Shown piece after piece: positions 35,976 through 43,817 of a DNA stretch of 64,000 nucleotides. The notes under the pieces were generated by a model. That model saw only the letters and a program-made list of their open reading frames with translations. It was not told the origin of the DNA and did not search any database. The translations under genes were made by a program, and so were the position numbers. The stretch is from NCEH01 sp043195195. GTDB taxonomy: Bacteria; Pseudomonadota; Alphaproteobacteria; Rhizobiales; Xanthobacteraceae. Within the stretch, counting starts at the first letter, position 1, and the number at the start of each line of letters is the position of its first letter. Location of the stretch: assembly GCF_043195195.1 (NCBI RefSeq), contig NZ_JBAFWT010000018.1, forward strand, positions 1 to 64,000. Reading direction: 5' to 3'.

Positions 35976-36587
35976 ATGTCCAAAGTCGAAAGCCGCGAAG
36001 CGCTGCGTCAGCTCTACAAGCCCGCGCATGGCCGCTCGGTGGCTAAGGAAATCCACCTTCTGGACCGCCATTGCCGCGATTTCATTGCGCTGAGCCCGTT
36101 CGTCCTGCTGGCGAGCGGCGGCTCGGACGGCTTCATGGATGTGTCGCCGTGCGGCGACCATCCCGGTTTTGTCGTGGTAGAGGATGACACCACCCTGTTG
36201 CTGCCCGATCGGCCGGGCAACAACCGCCTCGACAGCCTCGAAAATATTCTCGAGCGCCCCGGTGTCGGCTTGCTCTTTCTCATTCCCGGCGTGGACGAGA
36301 CCTTGCGTGTCAACGGGCGGGCGGAAATCCATGCCAGTGCAGAGTTGAACGCGCGCTTTGCGGTGGCTGGGAAAGTGCCGGCGAGCGTTCTGCGGGTTCA
36401 CGTGCAATCAGCCTATCTGCACTGCGCCAAATCGCTCATGCGGTCGGCTCTCTGGAGCGCGGAAGCCAAGGTTGCGCGCTCGGCGCTGCCAACCATGGGG
36501 GAGATGCTCAAGGACCACGCCCGCCTTGAAGCGCCTGCCGAGACGCAGGAAGAGATGCTTCAGCGCTACAAATCGGTGCTGTACTAA
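35976..36587 (+). CDS. PPOX-class (pyridoxamine 5'-phosphate oxidase-like) flavoprotein
   Basis: This 203-residue protein has the split-barrel flavin-binding fold. The conserved phrases are FIALSPFVLLASGGSDGFMDVSP, DRPGNNRLDSLENIL and VGLLFLIPGVDETLRVNGRA, as in the MSMEG_1061-type FMN or F420 group. The C-terminal segment VQSAYLHCAKSLMRS contains a single cysteine. It begins 7 bases after phnF, so the two are one transcript. PPOX proteins next to phn operons have no established role; a reductase or oxidase acting on a phosphonate-derived product is possible but unproven. Confidence 0.82.
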   Translation: MSKVESREALRQLYKPAHGRSVAKEIHLLDRHCRDFIALSPFVLLASGGSDGFMDVSPCGDHPGFVVVEDDTTLLLPDRPGNNRLDSLENILERPGVGLLFLIPGVDETLRVNGRAEIHASAELNARFAVAGKVPASVLRVHVQSAYLHCAKSLMRSALWSAEAKVARSALPTMGEMLKDHARLEAPAETQEEMLQRYKSVLY

Positions 36588-36666
36588 GCGAACGCGCCCA
36601 CACGCTTGTCTAGGCCGCCCGGACGTGGGAGCCATGCCTGGGGCGACGCGCGGAGGCCGATGAGCG

Positions 36667-37806
36667 ATGGACATGGTTCTGGTGGGCGGCGGCCTTGCCA
36701 ACGTGCTGCTCGCCCTGAGGCTCAGGCAGGCCCGGCCGGATCTAAGGCTCGCCATTCTGGAGGCAGGCCCGCGCATCGGCGGCAACCATACCTGGTCGTT
36801 CCACGAGACCGACGTAACCCCGGCTCAATTTGAGTTTCTCGCCCCCCTGCTTACCGCGCGGTGGCGCGGCCACAGCGTCCGCTTCCCCGCACGCCGCCGT
36901 GCGTTGGAGGGGGCCTATGCTTCCATCGCATCCCACAAGCTGGAAGCGATCGCCCATGCGGCGCTCGGTTCGGCGCTGCGCACCAACGCAAGGGTGGCGG
37001 TGCTGCATGCCGACCATGTGGTTCTGAAGGGCGGAGAGACAATTCACGCCCGTGCGGTGGTGGACGGTCGCGGGCCGGGAGAGAGCGCCCACCTGGACCT
37101 CGGCTATCAAAAATTCCTCGGCCTGGAGGTACGCCTTGCCGCGCCTCACGGGCTGAGCGGCCCGGTCATCATGGACGCCACCGTGTCCCAGCTCGACGGG
37201 TATCGCTTCGTCTATTTGCTGCCTTTCACCGCCGATACGGTGCTGATCGAGGACACCTATTATGCCGACGGCCCCGGTCTCGATCCCGGTGCGCTGCGCG
37301 CCCGCATCCTGGCCTATGCGCACGCCCAGGGATGGCACGTGGAGGAGGTGATCCGCGAAGAAGAGGGGGTCTTGCCCATCGCGCTCGGCGGAAATCTTGC
37401 CGCCTTCTGGAACGCCGGGACGCAAGGCGTGGTGCGCAGCGGGCTGCGTGCGGCGCTGTTCCACCCCACCACAGGTTATTCGCTGCCCGATGCCATGGCG
37501 CTGGCGGACATGGTTGCAGAAAGCCCGGATATCTCCGGCCCGGCGCTTGCCGAGCGGGTGCGGCAACATGCCTTCGCCACCTGGGAGCGGCGCGGCTATT
37601 TCCGCCTGCTCAACCGCATGCTGTTCCGCGCCGCCGCGCCCGACCAGCGCTATACCATTCTTCAGCGTTTCTATGGCCTTCCGGAACCCTTGATCGCCCG
37701 CTTCTACGCCGGGCGCCTGACCCTGGCCGACAAGGCGCGCATTCTCACCGGCCGCCCGCCGGTGCCGCTCGGCGCGGCGCTGCGTTGTCTGCCGGAGCGC
37801 ACTTGA
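36667..37806 (+). CDS. crtY: Lycopene beta-cyclase CrtY
   Basis: CrtY converts lycopene to beta-carotene by closing both end rings. The 379-residue flavoprotein opens with a dinucleotide-binding segment (MVLVGGGLANVLLALRLR), then GPRIGGNHTWSFHE, and contains the cyclase signature FLGLEVRLAAPHGLSGPVIM with MDATV, then FVYLLPFTADTVLIEDTYY and HPTTGYSLPDA. It is the first gene of the carotenoid cluster. GGAGG lies 10 bases before the ATG. A 137-base gap separates it from crtI; the other crt genes overlap. Confidence 0.94.
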   Translation: MDMVLVGGGLANVLLALRLRQARPDLRLAILEAGPRIGGNHTWSFHETDVTPAQFEFLAPLLTARWRGHSVRFPARRRALEGAYASIASHKLEAIAHAALGSALRTNARVAVLHADHVVLKGGETIHARAVVDGRGPGESAHLDLGYQKFLGLEVRLAAPHGLSGPVIMDATVSQLDGYRFVYLLPFTADTVLIEDTYYADGPGLDPGALRARILAYAHAQGWHVEEVIREEEGVLPIALGGNLAAFWNAGTQGVVRSGLRAALFHPTTGYSLPDAMALADMVAESPDISGPALAERVRQHAFATWERRGYFRLLNRMLFRAAAPDQRYTILQRFYGLPEPLIARFYAGRLTLADKARILTGRPPVPLGAALRCLPERT

Positions 37807-37943
37807 GCCGGCCGCGCCCGCCTCCTCCCAAAGCTGCGATATGCAATTCTCCACAAGATGCTGTATCGCAGGCGCGAAACGGTTCCACCGAGTGAGAAGC
37901 CGCCGCGTGAAATCGGCGAAGTGAAACACGGATCCCGCGTGCC

Positions 37944-39479
37944 ATGATGCTGACGAAGACGCACCCCAACGGCCACCGCAAGGCGGCGGTCATCGGCTCA
38001 GGCTTCGGCGGTCTCTCGCTGGCGATCCGATTGCAGGCCGCAGGTTTCGACACCACGCTCTACGAGAAGCGCGATAAGCCCGGTGGCCGTGCCTATGTCT
38101 ATGAGGATCAGGGCTTTGTGTTCGACGGCGGGCCGACCGTCATCACCGATCCGAGTGCCCTCGAAGAGCTGTTCGCCATCGCCGGGCGCAAGCTCTCCGA
38201 TTATGTGGAGCTGATATCCATCTCGCCGTTCTATCGGTTGCTATGGAGCGACGGCTATCAGTTCGACTATGTGAACGACCAAGAGGGGCTGGACCGGCAG
38301 ATCGCCGCCAAGTCCCCGGTCGATGTCGAGGGTTACCGACGCTTCCTCGCCTATTCGAAGGCGGTGTTTGAGGAGGGCTATCTCAAGCTTGGCGCAGTGC
38401 CATTCCTGTCCTTCAAGGACATGATCCGCGCGGCGCCCCAGTTGATGCGGCTGGAGGCCTGGAAGAGCGTCTATTCCATGGTGTCGCGCTTCATCAAGGA
38501 TGAGCAATTGCGCGAGGCCTTCTCGTTTCATTCCTTACTGGTCGGCGGCAACCCGTTCGCCACCTCCTCCATCTACGCGCTGATCCACGCTTTGGAGCGC
38601 AAATGGGGCGTGTTCTTCCCACGCGGCGGCACCGGCGCGCTGGTGCAGGGCATGGTGCGCCTGTTCGAGGATCTCGGCGGCACGCTGCGCCTGTCCGCGC
38701 CCGTCGATGAGATATTGGTTGAGAATGGCCGTGCCACCGGCGTGCGCATGGCCGACGGCAGCGTGACGAAATTCGATCTCGTCGCCTCCAATGCAGACGT
38801 GGTGCACACCTATGCCAAGCTGCTGCGCAATACGCCGCGCGGCAAGGCCGAGGGCAAAAGGCTTGGCAAGATGCGCCACTCCATGTCGCTGTTCGTGATC
38901 TACTTCGGCACGAAACGCACCTATCCGCACCTCCAGCACCATACCGTGCTGTTCGGGCCTCGCTATCGCGGACTGATCGACGACATCTTCGCCGGTCCCG
39001 ATCTGCCGGAGGATTTCTCGCTCTATCTGCACGCGCCAACGGTGAGCGATCCAAGCCTTGCGCCGGAAGGCTGCACCGGCTTCTACGTGCTCTCGCCCGT
39101 GCCCCATCTCGGCAAGGCGCAGATCGATTGGGATGTTGAAGGCCCGAAATATCGTGACCGCATCCTTGATTATCTGGAAGCGCGCCTCCTGCCGGGCCTC
39201 AAGGAGGATCTGGTGACGAGCCGCATCCTCACCCCCTTCGGCTTCCGCGACGAACTCAACGCGCACATGGGATCGGCATTCTCCGTAGAGCCTCTGCTGA
39301 CCCAATCGGCGTGGTTCCGCCCGCACAATCGCGATGACAAGATTCCCAATCTCTATATCGTCGGCGCCGGTACCCATCCGGGCGCCGGGGTTCCAGGCGT
39401 GGTCGGTTCGGCAAAGGCGACGGCAGGCCTGATCATTGCCGATTTCCCCTCCATCTCCATGGACAGGAGCAAGGCGTGA
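37944..39479 (+). CDS. crtI: Phytoene desaturase CrtI
   Basis: CrtI carries out the desaturation of phytoene to lycopene with FAD. The 511-residue protein has the N-terminal FAD motif VIGSGFGGLSLAIRLQAAG, KPGGRAYVYEDQGF and GPTVITDPSALEELF, and the C-terminal signature NLYIVGAGTHPGAGVPGVVG. Its length fits the bacterial CrtI type. The stop overlaps the crtB start codon (GTGA). Expected product lycopene would feed CrtY encoded just upstream. Confidence 0.96.
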   Translation: MMLTKTHPNGHRKAAVIGSGFGGLSLAIRLQAAGFDTTLYEKRDKPGGRAYVYEDQGFVFDGGPTVITDPSALEELFAIAGRKLSDYVELISISPFYRLLWSDGYQFDYVNDQEGLDRQIAAKSPVDVEGYRRFLAYSKAVFEEGYLKLGAVPFLSFKDMIRAAPQLMRLEAWKSVYSMVSRFIKDEQLREAFSFHSLLVGGNPFATSSIYALIHALERKWGVFFPRGGTGALVQGMVRLFEDLGGTLRLSAPVDEILVENGRATGVRMADGSVTKFDLVASNADVVHTYAKLLRNTPRGKAEGKRLGKMRHSMSLFVIYFGTKRTYPHLQHHTVLFGPRYRGLIDDIFAGPDLPEDFSLYLHAPTVSDPSLAPEGCTGFYVLSPVPHLGKAQIDWDVEGPKYRDRILDYLEARLLPGLKEDLVTSRILTPFGFRDELNAHMGSAFSVEPLLTQSAWFRPHNRDDKIPNLYIVGAGTHPGAGVPGVVGSAKATAGLIIADFPSISMDRSKA

Positions 39480-40399
39480 GTGAAGTCCTCACCGCCAGCG
39501 AAGCAGCCATCGCGAAGGGCTCCAAGAGCTTCGCGGCTGCCGCCAAGCTGTTCGACCCGCGCACACGTGCGGACGCCGTCATGCTCTACGCTTGGTGCCG
39601 CCATTGCGACGACGTGGTGGATGGGCAGGTTCTCGGCCATGGCCGGGTGGCGGAGAGCATGAGCGCGCAAGCGCGTCTCGACGGGCTTTATGAGGAGACC
39701 CACCGGGCCTATCGCGGACTGCCGACCACCCACCCAGCCTTTGCCGCCTTTGCCGAGGTGATCCGCCGCAATGCGATTCCCGAGCGCTATCCCCTCGACC
39801 TCCTTGAGGGCTTCCGCATGGATGTGGAAGACCGCAAATACGAGACGATCAAGGACACGCTCTCCTATTGCTATCATGTGGCGGGCGTGGTCGGGGTGAT
39901 GATGGCGCTTATCATGGGCGCGCGCGAGGAGGAGGTGCTGCACCGCGCCTGCGACCTCGGCCTTGCGTTTCAGCTCACCAATATCTCCCGCGACGTGGTG
40001 GAAGATGCCGGCATCGGCCGGGTGTATCTGCCGGCCGAGTGGCTGCGCGCCGTCGGTGTCGAACCCGACGCCGTGGCGCTGCCGGCCAACCGCCAGAAGG
40101 TGGCGGATGTGGTGGCGCGGCTGCTGGATCTGGCCGAACCTTATTATGAGTCCGCCTTGATCGGCGTGCGAGCGCTGCCGTTCCGTTCTGCCTGCGCGAT
40201 CACGACCGCACGGGCGGTGTATCGCGCCATCGGAACCAAGGTGCGCGCGGCAGGCCCACTTGCCTGGGATGAGCGGCGTTCCACCACCAAGGGTGAGAAG
40301 ATTGCGTTCGCGGCCTCAGGCGCGGTGCAGGCTGCTCTATCTCGCCTCGCATCCCCCACCGCGCCGCGCTCCGCGACGCTCTGGACTCGTCCGGCATGA
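39476..40399 (+). CDS. crtB: Phytoene synthase CrtB
   Basis: CrtB joins two geranylgeranyl diphosphates to phytoene, the first committed step. The 307-residue protein has the two Asp-rich metal sites: CRHCDDVVDG near 40-50 and SRDVVEDAGIGRVYLP later, plus the YCYHVAGVVGVMM signature. A GTG start overlaps the crtI stop as GTGA, with the preceding codons of crtI giving AGGAG-like spacing. The stop overlaps the crtX ATG. The substrate synthase crtE is not in the window. Confidence 0.95.
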   Translation: MSEVLTASEAAIAKGSKSFAAAAKLFDPRTRADAVMLYAWCRHCDDVVDGQVLGHGRVAESMSAQARLDGLYEETHRAYRGLPTTHPAFAAFAEVIRRNAIPERYPLDLLEGFRMDVEDRKYETIKDTLSYCYHVAGVVGVMMALIMGAREEEVLHRACDLGLAFQLTNISRDVVEDAGIGRVYLPAEWLRAVGVEPDAVALPANRQKVADVVARLLDLAEPYYESALIGVRALPFRSACAITTARAVYRAIGTKVRAAGPLAWDERRSTTKGEKIAFAASGAVQAALSRLASPTAPRSATLWTRPA

Positions 40400-41655
40400 C
40401 GTCCCTTCATTTCGCAGTGGTCGCCCCACCGCTCTCGGGGCATTTCAATCCGCTGGTGGCTCTGTCGCGCGATCTCGTCGCCCGTGGCCATCGCGTCACA
40501 TTCTTCCACATGGCGGACGCAGCCGAGATGGTGCGCGGGACACCGGTGGGTTTCTGCGCTGTAGGGTTGGAAAGTCATCCGAAGGGCGCGCTCAAGGCGC
40601 ATCTCCATAAGCTCGCCAACCCCACCGGGCCGCTCGGCCTGCTCGGCGTGATCCGCGACACCGCCGATATTACCGACATGCTTTGTCGCGATCTCCCCGC
40701 TGCCTTCCGCGCCGAAGGAATCGATGCGGTGATCGCGGACCAGACGGAAGCCGCCGGTGCGCTGGTGGCACGGCATCTCAAACTGCCCTTCGTCTCCACC
40801 GCCACCGCATTGCCGCTCAATCGCGAAATCGGCCTACCGCCGCCGTTCGTGGACTGGCCCTATGATCCCACCGACAAGGGCCGCTGGTGGAGCGAAGGCG
40901 GCTGGCGGGTGACCGATTTCCTTATGAAGCCCATGGCCAAGGTGGTGGCGCGCCATGCGGCGTCGTTCGACCTCGACCCGTTGGCGGACCAAGGATTTTC
41001 GCCTCTGCTTCAGGTCGCGCAGTGCGTGAAGGGTCTCGACTTCCCGCGCGCCGAACTGCCCGCCGCCTTCCACTATTGCGGCCCGTTCCGCACATCGGAA
41101 GCCGAGGCGGTCCTCGATTTTGACCTCCACGGCGACGGGCGTCCGCTGGTGTTCTGTTCCCTTGGCACGTTGCAGGGCGCGCGGGCGGATCTGTTCCAGG
41201 CGGTGGCAATGGCGGCGCAGAAGTTGAACGTGCGCCTTGTGCTCGCCCATGGCGGGCTGTTGAGCGATGAGGCGGCACGTGCGCTGCCGGGCGATCCCAT
41301 CGTGCGGGCCTTCGTGCCACAAAGGCAGGTGCTCGCCCATTGCAAGGCGGCAGTGATCCATGCGGGGTTCAACACCGTGATGGATGCACTTTCCTTCGGG
41401 GTGCCGCTGGTCGCCATGCCGATTGCGTTCGAGCAGCCGGGGATTTCCGCGCGCCTGGTCTATTGCGGTGTCGCGCGCATCTTCCCCGCCAAGAAAGCTT
41501 CGGCGGCGCGGGTGCAGGAAGCGCTGGAGCTGGTCCTATCGGATCCTGCCTACGCCATCGCCGCGCGGCGCATCCAGGGCGAGATCGCGCAGAGCGGCGG
41601 TGTGACCGAAGCGGCGGACCTGATCCTCGGGGCGGTCGAGTCACTGCGCGGCTGA
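40396..41655 (+). CDS. crtX: Carotenoid glycosyltransferase CrtX
   Basis: CrtX attaches sugars to hydroxylated carotenoids such as zeaxanthin. The 419-residue GT1-type enzyme has two Rossmann domains: an N-terminal acceptor part (PPLSGHFNPLVALSRDLVARG) and a C-terminal UDP/TDP-sugar signature (FVPQRQVLAHCKAAVIHAGF followed by NTVMDALSFGVPLV). ATGA overlap with crtB places it last in the operon. Xanthobacter species are known for zeaxanthin dirhamnoside, so the donor may be dTDP-rhamnose; sequence alone does not show this. The hydroxylase CrtZ needed to make the acceptor is not encoded nearby. Confidence 0.92.
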   Translation: MTSLHFAVVAPPLSGHFNPLVALSRDLVARGHRVTFFHMADAAEMVRGTPVGFCAVGLESHPKGALKAHLHKLANPTGPLGLLGVIRDTADITDMLCRDLPAAFRAEGIDAVIADQTEAAGALVARHLKLPFVSTATALPLNREIGLPPPFVDWPYDPTDKGRWWSEGGWRVTDFLMKPMAKVVARHAASFDLDPLADQGFSPLLQVAQCVKGLDFPRAELPAAFHYCGPFRTSEAEAVLDFDLHGDGRPLVFCSLGTLQGARADLFQAVAMAAQKLNVRLVLAHGGLLSDEAARALPGDPIVRAFVPQRQVLAHCKAAVIHAGFNTVMDALSFGVPLVAMPIAFEQPGISARLVYCGVARIFPAKKASAARVQEALELVLSDPAYAIAARRIQGEIAQSGGVTEAADLILGAVESLRG

Positions 41656-41666
41656 GATCCGTGCCC

Positions 41667-42002
41667 CTATTCGCATCTCATGCGCTTATAGCCGCTATCG
41701 TCGGCCGTTCGGATACCGGCGCAGGCCTTGGTGCCGGCGGGAAGCGCGAATTCCCTAATCTCCCTCGTGCCCTTGTATCGGCAAATCAGAAATGCCGGCC
41801 GGCCGGTCCGGTCGAGGCCGCTCCAAGTGTCGCGCTTGCCGGTTTGCTCAGGGGCGAGGTCGACCATCTCCTCGGGCGGGCCATCGAACACCGAGACCGC
41901 TCCTAGCGTTTGGCTGTGCAGGTGCGAGGGACATTCCACGGCGCTCAAAGCCGCGCCGCTCGCGCTCACCAGGATCGCGAGGGAAAGACACGTGCGCCAC
42001 AT
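41667..42002 (-). CDS. Small exported protein, STY0301-like
   Basis: This 111-residue precursor has the signal peptide MWRTCLSLAILVSASGAALS. The mature part has the phrases VFDGPPEEMVDLAP, DRTGRPAFLICRYKGT and IREFALPAGTKAC, with four cysteines after the signal that could form disulfides. This pattern resembles the poorly characterised STY0301 family of periplasmic proteins. The start is placed at 42002, directly before the signal peptide; the frame continues 17 codons further without support. It converges on crtX with only 11 bases between stops. The function is unknown. Confidence 0.75.
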   Translation of the reverse strand: MWRTCLSLAILVSASGAALSAVECPSHLHSQTLGAVSVFDGPPEEMVDLAPEQTGKRDTWSGLDRTGRPAFLICRYKGTREIREFALPAGTKACAGIRTADDSGYKRMRCE

Positions 42003-42317
42003 CAATGCCCGCTCCTGTCCGGCCCGCGCGCTGCCGGAAATGGCCGTTGGCAAGCATGATGCGCCTTATATGCGTGAACTCACCCTCGCGCCATGGTCAG
42101 CGCCCTGTGCGCCACCCGAGGGATTTTTAAGCGCCTTGTCAGGCCGGTGTAATATTGTGCAGGGAATATGGAAATCACTCTGCCGCAGCTTCGAAATATG
42201 GTGTCAAAGCACACCAGCGGGGTGCGGTTGCTGGAGAGGTGGGCGAGAGTCGCTCACCAGCGGCACGGTGGCACCTTCTGTAGATTATCAGGTCGATTGA
42301 TTGGAGTGTGACGTATC
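42003..42317. other. Divergent intergenic region upstream of the CVNH genes
   Basis: This 315-base gap lies between the divergent STY0301-like gene and the first CVNH gene. It contains an imperfect hairpin near 42238-42260 (GGTGGGCGAG / CGCTCACC). I see no gene and no convincing promoter motif. Confidence 0.5.
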
Positions 42318-42887
42318 ATGCGGGTGCGTGCGAAGTTTTTAGGTATCGCGGCCGGGCTGCTATGCCTTACGGCTCTTTCCACTCTCGCCGAGGCCCAGCA
42401 GGCGCCGCCGGGGAGCTATCTGTACACCTGCCAAAAGGCGCGTGTCTCCAACGGGATGCTCACGGCTTTCTGTCGCAACCAACTTGGCGTTTCTGTTCCC
42501 GCGTTCCTCATGTTGCCGGGGTGCGTGCCGGGCTCCGACATCGCCAATTCGAATGGGACGCTCACCTGCCAAGTGAGGAATGGTGGCGGCCCTGGTTACC
42601 CACCAGGCCCCGGTCGCAACCCCGGACCTGGCTATAACCCTGGCCCCGGCTACCCTCCTGGACCTGGCTACAATCCCGGCCCCGGGTACAACCCGGGCGG
42701 CCGCGGGCCGTCGCCGCTGCCACAGGGCTCCTATATGGCCTCGTGCCGGGACATCAACATGGCCGGCGGCACCTTGAACGCCCTCTGCCGGGATGAACGT
42801 GGGCGGTGGCGCGAAACCAGCATTTTCCCGAATTTTTGCAGAGGCCGGGATATCGCCAACATAAATGGGCAGTTCGCCTGCCGCTAA
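42318..42887 (+). CDS. Secreted cyanovirin-N homology (CVNH) protein with Pro/Gly linker
   Basis: This 189-residue exported protein has signal peptide 1-26 (cut at AEA-Q). Two CVNH-type repeats follow, at 32-84 and 136-188. Each has GSYxxxC, a second cysteine 14 residues on, and C-x-(P)GxDIANxNGxxxC, giving Cys38/52/69/84 and Cys143/157/174/188. In cyanovirin-N the two half-repeats pair by disulfides spaced 14 and 15, with IANIDGTL-like strands. Here the halves are separated by a Pro-Gly-Tyr-Asn repeat linker (about 88-131) built on NPGPGY and PPGPGY units. The fold suggests a mannose or other glycan-binding role, inferred from the family only. A paralogue follows. Confidence 0.82.
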   Translation: MRVRAKFLGIAAGLLCLTALSTLAEAQQAPPGSYLYTCQKARVSNGMLTAFCRNQLGVSVPAFLMLPGCVPGSDIANSNGTLTCQVRNGGGPGYPPGPGRNPGPGYNPGPGYPPGPGYNPGPGYNPGGRGPSPLPQGSYMASCRDINMAGGTLNALCRDERGRWRETSIFPNFCRGRDIANINGQFACR

Positions 42888-42960
42888 ATCCGACGCACGC
42901 ATGACCCGATCAGCTTGTGGTGCGAGCTGATCGGCATGTGCTCACGATACAGGAGCGAAC

Positions 42961-43434
42961 ATGCCGATGTTTGGAAGGCTTTTCTCTGCCGCGTTCTTGC
43001 TCGTCGCCTGTGTTGCGGGGCCGGCCGCCGCACAGGTTCGGCAGGGCAGCTATCTTGCGACCTGCGTGAATGTGCGTGAGGAGGCTGGATGGCTAAAGGC
43101 GACCTGCCAGAACGGATATGGTGGCTGGGCCGAGGCAAGCACGGTTCCGGGCTGGTGCTCGCTCGGCAGCGACATCGCGAACGAGAATGGGCGTCTCGTC
43201 TGCAAGGCGGCCTCCGCCGGATTTGGCGGCCCGTCCGCGTCATCCAGCTATGGCGAAAAGATTCCGTCCGGCTCCTATATGGCCACGTGCCGGGAGGTCC
43301 GGATGGTGGCGGGCTGGCTGAAGGCAAGCTGCCAGGATTCGCGCGGGCGCTGGGTGGATGCCACGACTGCGGCAAGCTGGTGCAGCGCTGGTCGTGATAT
43401 CGCCAATATAGACGGGCGGCTCACTTGCCGGTGA
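42961..43434 (+). CDS. Secreted cyanovirin-N homology (CVNH) protein, compact paralogue
   Basis: This 157-residue exported paralogue of the preceding gene has signal peptide MPMFGRLFSAAFLLVACVAG, probably cut at PAAA-Q; an LVAC at 14-17 could alternatively be a lipobox. Two CVNH repeats (28-81 and 103-156) have Cys35/49/66/81 and Cys110/124/141/156, the same 14- and 15-residue spacings. The linker is about 20 residues, Ser/Gly-rich, without the Pro-Gly repeats. Each repeat has a Trp (GWLKA) not present in the upstream paralogue. It starts 73 bases after the first gene, so the two likely share a transcript. Glycan binding is inferred. Confidence 0.82.
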   Translation: MPMFGRLFSAAFLLVACVAGPAAAQVRQGSYLATCVNVREEAGWLKATCQNGYGGWAEASTVPGWCSLGSDIANENGRLVCKAASAGFGGPSASSSYGEKIPSGSYMATCREVRMVAGWLKASCQDSRGRWVDATTAASWCSAGRDIANIDGRLTCR

Positions 43435-43474
43435 GGGGCATCGGGACTCGACACTCATTCCATGAGCATGAATG

Positions 43475-43800
43475 CCCCCTCTCCCCCAGGGAGAGAGGAT
43501 AGAGGCGAGAGCTCAGCCGGCGGGCCTCTGTAGCGACCGCTGCGAATCTGTTCCGTGCGGCTCGCCCCCTCACCCGCCCGCTGCGCGGTCGACCTCGCCC
43601 CCCGGGGAGAGGTGAGGGCCAAGGCCTGGCACCGATGACGGTGGAAATCCCGCCCGTTCCCCCTCTCCCCGAGGGGGAGAGGGTTGGGGTGAGGGGAGGT
43701 GAATGCCGCGCTCCGAAGATGAACAGGTCCGCCGTGCCGGTCGCATCCCTCCCTGACCCTCCCCCGCAAGTGGGAGAGGGGGACCGGGGGCGAGAGGGGA
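43475..43800. repeat. C/T- and G/A-rich palindromic intergenic repeats
   Basis: The 383-base gap between the second CVNH gene and ilvD contains four partly palindromic units: 43475-43499, 43565-43618, 43659-43697 and 43757-43800. Each is built on CCCTCTCCCC...GGGGAGAGGG with tails such as TTGGGGTGAGGGG. They can fold into GC-rich hairpins. Units of this general kind are scattered in many proteobacterial genomes. No gene is seen. Confidence 0.75.
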
Positions 43801-43817
43801 TCAGGCGCGGCGGCTGC

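Noticed and set aside
43000..43012. Lipobox in the second CVNH protein (LVAC)
   Set aside because: A normal signal-peptidase site (AAA-Q) follows, matching the paralogue. Lipidation remains possible but is not the preferred reading.
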